Shown here: positions 14,444 to 20,442 of the stretch, one piece after another | Numbering within the stretch: the stretch's first letter is position 1 | Layout: each line of letters opens with the position of its first letter | Origin: Candidatus Magasanikbacteria bacterium CG1_02_32_51 | Lineage (GTDB): Bacteria; Patescibacteriota; Patescibacteriia; Magasanikbacterales; UBA922 | Assembly: GCA_001871435.1 (NCBI GenBank) | Contig: MNVC01000002.1 | Span: 1 to 20,442, forward strand | Direction of reading: 5' to 3' | Length of the DNA stretch: 20,442 nucleotides | Notes under the pieces: generated by a model | Database searches by the model: none | Seen by the model: only the letters and a program-made list of their open reading frames with translations | Told to the model about the DNA's origin: nothing | Position numbers and translations under genes: made by a program

Positions 14444-15874
14444 ATGACAGATCTATCAACAGAATCTAAGCCACACAAAGAGATTAGTTTTTTTGTTATC
14501 GTAGGAGTTATTTTATTGGCTACTAGTTTGGTTTTTTTGTACAATTTTTATCCTTTTTACACAGTAATAATTATAGCATTTTTTGTTATTGTTTTTTTTG
14601 CTTTTTATTTGGATAAGTTGTTTTATTTTTTGTTGCCTTTTGTTTTTTTGCATGGTTTGGAAGTAAATTTTTCTCGTCTAGATTGGGCAAAAAATAATCC
14701 TTATTTGTCTGCTCTCAATGCACCTGTGATTGACTTTTTGGTTATATTATTATTTTTGTCTTTTCTAGTTGCTATACTTTTGCGTTTGAAAAATCTAAAT
14801 ATCAAAAAATTATATCATCTCTTTCCAGGTTTTTTGTTTTATTTTGTATTTTTATGCTTGGCAGGTATTTCTACTTGGTTTGCTTATGAACATTTGGTTG
14901 GTTATTCTCTCAAATATTTGTTACGGCCAATGCTTTTTGTTTATATTTTTTATGTAGCTTTGTCATTGTCAATAATACAAACCAAAGAGATTTTTAAGAA
15001 GACTTTGCGTATTTTGTTTTTTACAGGCGTGGCTATTTTTCTATTTGGTTTAGTAGCTTTCGTGCGTAGTTTTGGTCTGGATGTGTGGCCAAGAGTAACA
15101 CCTTTTGCTTTTTTTGGTTTGGCACCATTTGGTTACAATCACAATATGATTGGAGAGATTTTGGTAGCTATCATTCCTATTGGTTTTTATTTTTATAAAA
15201 AAGAAAAAGATCTATTAAATAAAAAAATATTTTTGTATAGTAGTCTGTTTATGTCTTTGATTACATTGCTTACTTTATCACGTACGGCTTGGTTAGTACT
15301 TTTGTTTGATTTGATACTTTTGTTTATAATATTCAAAAAAGAAGTCAAAGAATTCGTACAAAAATATTTTAATATTATTATAGTACTTGTGGTGGTTTTT
15401 TTGGTAGCTGTATTTTCTTATATGGTTGTTTTTTTGGGATCAAATGTAGTAAATAGTTCCAATCAAGCTAGATGGGAAAATTTCAAAATAGCAACTTTTT
15501 ATTTACAAAAAAAGCCGTGGTTTGGTTTTGGACCTAATACTTATATTCCAGTCTTTGATGATACTGCTATCTATGTTACTGATTTTGGTGAATCTCTTGA
15601 TGCTCATAGTATTTTACTCAAAGTATTTTTTGAAGAAGGAATCCTAGGTGGTATGGCTATGTTGTTGTTTTTGACTTGGATAATAAAAAAAATATGGCAA
15701 GAATACTATAAGACACATGAAGATTATTTGCTTTTGGTATTTTTTGTAGTCGTATCTGCTATCGTATTTCAGTTGTTTAGTACTTCTTATTTCAATCCTA
15801 ATATGTGGTTTCCACTTGCTTTGGGTTTGTCTGCTTTGCAACTTAGTCGTTATGGAGAAAAATATGTTGAATAA
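14444..15874 (+). CDS. O-antigen ligase/polymerase-like membrane protein (Wzy_C superfamily)
   Basis: This 476-residue polytopic membrane protein has roughly ten or more hydrophobic helices. Family marks are YNHNMIGE (about 231-238), LTLSRTAWL (about 276-284) and a large outer loop with RWENFKIA, KPWFGFGPNTY (about 357-367) and the Ala-His-Ser segment DAHSILLKVFFEEGILGG (about 386-403). These match the Wzy_C pattern of WaaL ligases and Wzy polymerases, which join lipid-linked glycan units or attach glycans to acceptors. The frame is open from 14366, but that start would lie upstream of the promoter; ATG 14444 follows the -10 closely. It overlaps the next gene by 11 bases. In a bacterium that probably lacks LPS the acceptor could be another surface lipid or protein, so polymerase and glycoprotein ligase roles are both open. 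Confidence 0.85.
   Translation: MTDLSTESKPHKEISFFVIVGVILLATSLVFLYNFYPFYTVIIIAFFVIVFFAFYLDKLFYFLLPFVFLHGLEVNFSRLDWAKNNPYLSALNAPVIDFLVILLFLSFLVAILLRLKNLNIKKLYHLFPGFLFYFVFLCLAGISTWFAYEHLVGYSLKYLLRPMLFVYIFYVALSLSIIQTKEIFKKTLRILFFTGVAIFLFGLVAFVRSFGLDVWPRVTPFAFFGLAPFGYNHNMIGEILVAIIPIGFYFYKKEKDLLNKKIFLYSSLFMSLITLLTLSRTAWLVLLFDLILLFIIFKKEVKEFVQKYFNIIIVLVVVFLVAVFSYMVVFLGSNVVNSSNQARWENFKIATFYLQKKPWFGFGPNTYIPVFDDTAIYVTDFGESLDAHSILLKVFFEEGILGGMAMLLFLTWIIKKIWQEYYKTHEDYLLLVFFVVVSAIVFQLFSTSYFNPNMWFPLALGLSALQLSRYGEKYVE
15854..15857 (+). promoter_or_regulatory. Shine-Dalgarno fixing the start of the first glycosyltransferase
   Basis: GGAG lies six bases before ATG 15864, inside the 3' end of the preceding gene. 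It favours 15864 over the in-frame ATG at 15852, which has no such signal. The overlap implies coupled translation. Confidence 0.6.
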
Positions 15875-16955
15875 AAATAAAAAAATTCATGTAGTACAAA
15901 TTATATCAGCTTTGAACTATGGTGGGGCAGAGCGTTTGGTAGTAGATTTGTCAAATCTTCTAGTAGCAGATAATTTTGATTGTAGTATTATTACTTTTTT
16001 TGCCAATACTCCTTTGACTAGTCAATTGGATAAGAGAGTCAAAGTTATTTTGGTAGAAAAAAAACAAAAGCTTTCCTTTGGTCTAATAAAAGATTTGCAA
16101 AAAACTTTGCAAAATATTGGAGCTGATATTGTCCATACTCATCTTTTTGGAGCAGATTTTTGGGGGAGCATAGTCGCCAAAAAATTGAATTTGCCAGTCA
16201 TATCTACTGAGCATAGTGTTTATAGAAATGAAAGTATAATAAAAAATAAATTGAAATATTGGAACAGAAAAAATATTGATAAATTTGTGGCTGTATCCAA
16301 GACAATCAGACAAGAATTACAAAAATATTTCAAACTTCCCGAAGAAAAAATTGTAGTTATCAATCCTGGTATAGATTTATCAAGATTTTTGTTTGTTCCT
16401 AATAGAAAAGTAGTTGAGCCCATAAAATTTTTGTTGCTTGGTCGTCTAGAAAAAGAAAAGAATTTTGCTATGGCGATTGAGGCTTTGTCAAAATACAAAG
16501 CTAAAAATTGGCAATGTCAAATTGTCGGACAAGGTAGTCTTGAACATAATTTGCAGAATTTGGTAAGCCAACTTGGTTTGAGAGACAAAATAGAATTTTT
16601 TTCACCAACCACTGATGTAGTAGCTAAATATAGTAATACTGATATACTTTTGTTACCTTCATTTTATGAAGGATTTGGTTTGGTAGCTTTGGAGGCTATG
16701 GCTTCTGCTAGAATTGTTATTGCTACCAAAGTAGGTGTCTTACCAGAGGTAATAATAGACAAAAGAAATGGTCTTTTGTGTGCCAATATTTCTATAGAGA
16801 GTTTTGCAGATAGTTTGTCTTGGATTTTTGCTAATCAAAATAAATTGTTGGAGCTTGGTCTTGAGGCTAGACAGAGTATTAAAAAGGATTTTGATATATC
16901 TATTATGAAAAGTAAATATGAAGAAATTTATTTAGATTTGTGTGATAAAAAATAA
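15864..16955 (+). CDS. GT4-family glycosyltransferase (first)
   Basis: This 363-residue GT-B fold enzyme transfers sugar from a nucleotide donor to a lipid-linked acceptor at the inner membrane face. It has the N-terminal GGAER (about 20-24) and VHTHLFGADF (about 90-99) in the acceptor domain. The C-terminal donor domain has LLLGRLEKEKN, VGQGSLE and the EGFGLVALE nucleotide-sugar motif (about 269-277, the GT4 E-x7-E). It overlaps the ligase-like gene by 11 bases and is followed after seven bases by a second GT4 gene. Donor and acceptor specificity cannot be read from the sequence. Confidence 0.92.
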   Translation: MLNKNKKIHVVQIISALNYGGAERLVVDLSNLLVADNFDCSIITFFANTPLTSQLDKRVKVILVEKKQKLSFGLIKDLQKTLQNIGADIVHTHLFGADFWGSIVAKKLNLPVISTEHSVYRNESIIKNKLKYWNRKNIDKFVAVSKTIRQELQKYFKLPEEKIVVINPGIDLSRFLFVPNRKVVEPIKFLLLGRLEKEKNFAMAIEALSKYKAKNWQCQIVGQGSLEHNLQNLVSQLGLRDKIEFFSPTTDVVAKYSNTDILLLPSFYEGFGLVALEAMASARIVIATKVGVLPEVIIDKRNGLLCANISIESFADSLSWIFANQNKLLELGLEARQSIKKDFDISIMKSKYEEIYLDLCDKK

Positions 16956-16962
16956 TGATTTT

Positions 16963-18060
16963 ATGGAGAAAAAAATAAAAATTTTGCATGTGATTCCAAG
17001 GTATGTAATAGGTGGAGCTGAAAAGCTTGTCTGGCATTATGCCAAATTGCTTGATAAAAATAAATATGAAATCTATATTGCTAGTTGTGTTGAAGATGGA
17101 GAATTTAGAAAGCAATTTGAAAATCTAGCAAATGTTCATATATATATGGGCTCAAAGAGTGGAGCTGGTGGACGAATTGGTGCATATCTCAAACTTTGGA
17201 AACATACACAACAAATAAAGCCTGACATTATTCATACGCATTTACTTAGTGCTGATTTTTTTGGTTTTTTTGTAAAATTAATTTGGAGAAAAAAAATATT
17301 TTGGATAACTACTATGCACAATGTAGAAGATGCGACTTCTCTTTGGAGAAAACTTGGGTGGTGTTTTATATTGAGAAAAGTAGACAAAGCTCTGGCTGTA
17401 TCCAAAAGTGTAGAGAAATTTATCAAAAAATATTTTGCTATCAAAGACGAAAAATGTGTTTTGTTGTTAAATGGTATTGATACTGAAAAATGGTTGCAAG
17501 TGCCTACTAATAAATTGTTTACTCATAAGAAAATACAAATAGCTTGTATAGGCAGATTTTGGGAACAAAAAGGTCAAATATATCTGTTACAGGCTTTGAG
17601 TAAGGTCAAAAATTTTGATTATGAATTACATTTTTTTGGTGATGGGCCTTTAAAAGAGTCATTGATAAGTAAGTCAAAAGAATTTAAAATATTTGAAAAA
17701 ATAGTTTGGCATGGAGCTATTTCTAATGTAGTTGATTATATAGCAGATATAGATATAGTAGTTCAGCCATCTTTGTGGGAGGGTCTTAGTCTAGTAGTCA
17801 TGGAGATGATGACGGCTGGGCGACCAATAGTAACAACACCTCCAGCTGGAGATGAATTGTTGAAAGACAAAGAAAGTGGTTATATAGTTCCAGTCAAAGA
17901 TGCTCAAAAATTAGTAGAAGCTATTGATCACATAGTGGCTAACCAGCAAGAGGCAATTGAAATTGCTCAGGAGGCTAGAGAATATGCTAGCAAGAATTTT
18001 GATATTATAAATAATGTTTTGGATTTACAAAGTATTTATAATAATTTAGTTCATAATTAA
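16963..18060 (+). CDS. GT4-family glycosyltransferase (second)
   Basis: This 365-residue GT-B enzyme belongs to the same family as the preceding one, but is clearly diverged from it. Motifs are ILHVIPRYVIGGAEKLV at the N-terminus, IIHTHLLSADFFGFF, GRFWEQKGQ at the start of the donor domain, FFGDGPL, and WEGLSLVVME (about 272-281) as the E-x7-E motif. A GTG at 16942 would overlap the upstream gene. ATG 16963 is preferred because it places the first strand at the usual distance. The 7-base gap to the first transferase and the shared direction argue for one operon. Two consecutive GT4 enzymes suggest two successive sugar additions in building a repeat unit. Confidence 0.92.
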   Translation: MEKKIKILHVIPRYVIGGAEKLVWHYAKLLDKNKYEIYIASCVEDGEFRKQFENLANVHIYMGSKSGAGGRIGAYLKLWKHTQQIKPDIIHTHLLSADFFGFFVKLIWRKKIFWITTMHNVEDATSLWRKLGWCFILRKVDKALAVSKSVEKFIKKYFAIKDEKCVLLLNGIDTEKWLQVPTNKLFTHKKIQIACIGRFWEQKGQIYLLQALSKVKNFDYELHFFGDGPLKESLISKSKEFKIFEKIVWHGAISNVVDYIADIDIVVQPSLWEGLSLVVMEMMTAGRPIVTTPPAGDELLKDKESGYIVPVKDAQKLVEAIDHIVANQQEAIEIAQEAREYASKNFDIINNVLDLQSIYNNLVHN

Positions 18061-18087
18061 AATATTGGTATTTTTTAGAATTAAAAC

Positions 18088-20118
18088 ATGAAAAAAAAAG
18101 ATAAATTATTTTTTATAAAGAAAAAAATTAGTATTTGCTTGCTAATTTTTGTGTTTAATTTTGTTTTTATTTTTTCAATTGCTAAGACAGTATTTGCCAA
18201 AGTTAATTCTCCCAAATTAGCCAATTATTATCTTAATTGGGATATGACTGAAGTACAAGCCAAAGAGCTATCTAAGTGGGATCTGGTAGTCTTAGATATG
18301 GAAGTACAGGCTAGACATCCAGATTTGTTACAAAAAATGCGAGTTTGGAATCCTAATATTATTTTACTTGTCTATATTACACCCCAAGAAATTGTCAAAG
18401 ATGCTAGTTCGTCTTATAGCATTATGCGCAAAAAATTGGTTAGTGGTATTTATGATGATTGGTATCTAAAAGATAACAATGGTAACAAACTTTCTTGGTG
18501 GCCTACTACTTATTTATTGAATATTACCGATGATGCCCCAGTGCACAATGGTGAAAGGTTGAATGACTATATGGCTAGATTTGTAACGCAAAATCTTTTG
18601 TCTAGTGGATTTTGGGATGGAGTTTTTTATGACAATAGTTGGGATAATATTACTTGGTTTGCTGGCAAAAATATTGATTTGAGTAACTATGGCAAAGTAA
18701 GTGTAGATTTGGATAATAAATGGCGGGAAGGTTTGATATCCATCTACAATCAAACTAGAAATTTATATGGTAAATCAGTAATACTTCTAGGTAATAATCA
18801 TAATGCCTTATATTTGCAAGAATTGAATGGTAAATTGTTGGAAAATTTTTCTAGTACTGATTGGTCAAGTATTATGAATACTCTAAAGAAACTTGTGCAA
18901 GAACATACAAGTCCTCAGATATCTTTTGTAAATTCTAATACTTATAATACTGGTGTACAAAATTATCAAGATATGCGTTTTGGTCTTGCAAGCTCTTTAT
19001 TGGAAAATACTTATTTTTCTTATGACAATGGTGATACTAATCATGGTCAGACTTGGTGGTATGATGAATATAATATCAATTTAGGACAGCCTATTGCTGA
19101 GGCTAGTTCCCAAAATAGTTATAATACTTACAAGCCAGATGTTTGGGAAAGAAATTTTGAAAATGGTTTGGCTATTGTCAATAGTACAAATAGTAAACAA
19201 AAAATAAATTTGGACGGAGAATATGAAAAAATTCATGGTATTCAAGATTCTAAGATTAATGATGGTTCTATTGTCAATCAAGTAAATGTGGCTTCTAATG
19301 ATGGTTTAATTTTATTAAAAACTTTTGATAAATTAAATGATATTTTGTTTACTAATGGTTCTTTTTTACGTTTTTTTCGTCCAGATGGGATGAGAGTGCG
19401 TAATGGTTTTTTTAGTTTTGATGATCAATACAAAGGTGGCGACAAAATTGCTTATATTGATTTGGATAAAAACGGTAAAAGAGATTTGTTGGTGGCTCAT
19501 GAAAATAGAATAGATACTTGGCGTGATGATGGACAAAAATATTTCAAAATTTATCCTTTTGCTACTGGCTATATGGGTAAAATGAATGTAGCTATAGGTG
19601 ATTTGCAAGGTTATGGATTATCTGAAATATTTGTAGCTCCAAGCAAAGGTATTTCTCAGCCAATAAAAATTTATAGTATTTATGGAGAAGAAAAAAGAAC
19701 AGATTTTTATCCTTTTGGTAGAGATTATACTGGTGGCTATAGTCTAACAATAGGCGATGTGGATGGTGATGGATTTCAAGAATTGGTGATCGGTAGAGGA
19801 GGAGATAAAACGCAAGTATATATTTATGATAAAGATCTAAAACTGAAAAACGAATTTACCCCTTTTGAAAGCAATTTCAAAAGTGGAGTAAATGTGGCCA
19901 CTGGAGATTTAGATGGTAATAAAATTGACGAAATTATCGTCGGTAGGGGAGATGACGGAAAACCAGAAATAAAAGTGTTTGATATCTCTGGTAAGCTTCT
20001 CTTCCAGTCGTTTACTGCTTATAATAGTTTTGTTAATTCTGGGATAGATGTCAAAGCTTTGGATGTGGACTTCGATGGTAAGGATGATATTGTGACAATG
20101 AGTGAAGGAGCGTTTTGA
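18088..20118 (+). CDS. Exported GHL15-like putative glycoside hydrolase with C-terminal FG-GAP repeats
   Basis: This 676-residue protein has a signal peptide (about 1-37, VFA). Residues about 44-345 resemble the putative glycosyl hydrolase GHL15 family (TIM-barrel): NYYLNWDMTE, VVLDMEVQ, IILLVYITPQ, WWPTTYLLN and GFWDGVFYDNSWDN (about 174-187), the last carrying acidic residues in a typical active-site strand. A linker leads to five FG-GAP/integrin-like repeats about 50 residues apart, with Asp-rich calcium-binding loops at DLDKNGKRD (458), GDLQGYGLSE (504), GDVDGDGFQE (556), GDLDGNKIDE (606) and LDVDFDGKDD (658). The protein stops soon after the fifth loop, so the last blade may be incomplete. 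It starts 27 bases after the second transferase and probably trims or binds the polymer made by the operon. Catalysis is unproven for this family. Confidence 0.85.
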   Translation: MKKKDKLFFIKKKISICLLIFVFNFVFIFSIAKTVFAKVNSPKLANYYLNWDMTEVQAKELSKWDLVVLDMEVQARHPDLLQKMRVWNPNIILLVYITPQEIVKDASSSYSIMRKKLVSGIYDDWYLKDNNGNKLSWWPTTYLLNITDDAPVHNGERLNDYMARFVTQNLLSSGFWDGVFYDNSWDNITWFAGKNIDLSNYGKVSVDLDNKWREGLISIYNQTRNLYGKSVILLGNNHNALYLQELNGKLLENFSSTDWSSIMNTLKKLVQEHTSPQISFVNSNTYNTGVQNYQDMRFGLASSLLENTYFSYDNGDTNHGQTWWYDEYNINLGQPIAEASSQNSYNTYKPDVWERNFENGLAIVNSTNSKQKINLDGEYEKIHGIQDSKINDGSIVNQVNVASNDGLILLKTFDKLNDILFTNGSFLRFFRPDGMRVRNGFFSFDDQYKGGDKIAYIDLDKNGKRDLLVAHENRIDTWRDDGQKYFKIYPFATGYMGKMNVAIGDLQGYGLSEIFVAPSKGISQPIKIYSIYGEEKRTDFYPFGRDYTGGYSLTIGDVDGDGFQELVIGRGGDKTQVYIYDKDLKLKNEFTPFESNFKSGVNVATGDLDGNKIDEIIVGRGDDGKPEIKVFDISGKLLFQSFTAYNSFVNSGIDVKALDVDFDGKDDIVTMSEGAF

Positions 20119-20150
20119 TAATTTTCAATTTAGGAATTTTAAATTTATTT

Positions 20151-20169
20151 CCCCTCCTATTAGGAGGGG
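20151..20169. repeat. Short palindromic repeat next to the insertion sequence
   Basis: CCCCTCC (20151-20157) pairs with GGAGGGG (20163-20169), TATTA forming the loop, followed by TTAGGG. It lacks a T-run on the plus strand. GC-rich mini-palindromes of this form are often dispersed in intergenic DNA. It could end the polysaccharide operon or be a REP-like element. Confidence 0.55.
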
Positions 20170-20170
20170 T

Positions 20171-20442
20171 TAGGGCACGGTCGTCTTACGCTAAATTAAA
20201 TATTATGGTATAATTTGATGGTAATAGCAAATTTAGGCTATATATACATAAATATCCATGCAAAAACACAAACCACTAACACAAGATAATCTATTCTTTT
20301 TATTATCAGCTTTGAAAGACTTTAGGCGTGGCCAAGGCAGAATGCATACGCTACCTATGGTGCTAATGATATTCATCATGGCTACCATGAGCGGATTTAA
20401 TGGGTTTAGGCCAACTGGTGATTTCATTAAGAAACACAAACA
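20171..20442. mobile_element. Left part of an ISAs1-family insertion sequence, cut by the window edge
   Basis: The transposase N-terminus at 20258 identifies the family. The left end is placed near 20171 because TAGGGCACGGTCGTCTTACG begins there, directly after the palindrome, and differs in composition from the flanking AT-rich DNA. The right inverted repeat and target duplication are outside the window, so the boundary is a guess. A TGG-TATAAT at 20206-20214 could drive the transposase. Confidence 0.5.
20258..20442 (+). CDS. ISAs1-family (H-repeat type) transposase, N-terminal part
   Basis: The frame runs from ATG 20258 to the window end, 61 codons and two bases. KDFRRGQGRMHTLPMVLMIF and ATMSGFNGFRPTGDF match the DDE_Tnp_1-associated N-terminal domain of ISAs1/H-repeat transposases, which reads roughly D-x-R-x6-H-x-L, then a hydrophobic helix, Gly, and a short aromatic segment. 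The DDE catalytic domain would lie beyond the window, so intactness cannot be judged. There is no clear Shine-Dalgarno. Confidence 0.75.
   Translation, partial: MQKHKPLTQDNLFFLLSALKDFRRGQGRMHTLPMVLMIFIMATMSGFNGFRPTGDFIKKHK

Overview
The window looks like a chromosomal segment of an uncultivated Candidate Phyla Radiation (Patescibacteria) bacterium. This is an inference from low GC outside one island, many genes without a recognisable Shine-Dalgarno, short or absent 5' leaders, small exported proteins with Asn/Thr-rich linkers, and an SGNH/two-helix pilin-like/cysteine-peptidase fusion. The standard bacterial code fits: TGA is used as a stop and no in-frame TGA interrupts a conserved domain. 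No tRNA, rRNA or CRISPR array was seen.

Layout. (1) 1-269: 3' end of an unidentified Cys-rich protein, then a Rho-independent terminator. (2) 270-2393 (+): recG, apparently leaderless. (3) 2427-3611: a compositionally foreign GC-rich island with two tandem paralogous small genes, each with its own near-consensus sigma70-type promoter. It is followed by a structured, repeat-bearing 3' region, a strong terminator and a REP-like palindrome, in a convergent junction with radA. (4) 12875-3612 (-): a tight seven-gene operon reading clpC-like AAA+ unfoldase, small helical protein, acidic membrane/coiled-coil protein, membrane-anchored beta-propeller-like protein, DsbA-like thioredoxin, three-domain SGNH/pilin-like/peptidase protein, radA. 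(5) 12876-12987: two promoters for opposite strands that overlap physically. (6) 12988-20118 (+): phosphomannomutase, then a second leaderless start and a surface-polysaccharide operon of O-antigen ligase/polymerase-like protein, two GT4 glycosyltransferases and an exported GHL15-like glycosidase with FG-GAP repeats. (7) 20150-20442: a small palindromic repeat and the left part of an ISAs1-type insertion sequence that runs off the window.

How it fits together. The right half makes sugar phosphates, glycosyl transfers, polymer ligation and an exported glycan-active or glycan-binding protein. The minus-strand operon joins an ATP-driven unfoldase to a set of exported or membrane proteins, including a probable disulfide catalyst beside an 11-cysteine wall-active fusion. 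That set could be an undescribed cell-envelope machine, although its genes are linked only by operon structure. The tandem GC-rich paralogs are the most unusual item because composition, promoters and downstream RNA structure all differ from their surroundings.
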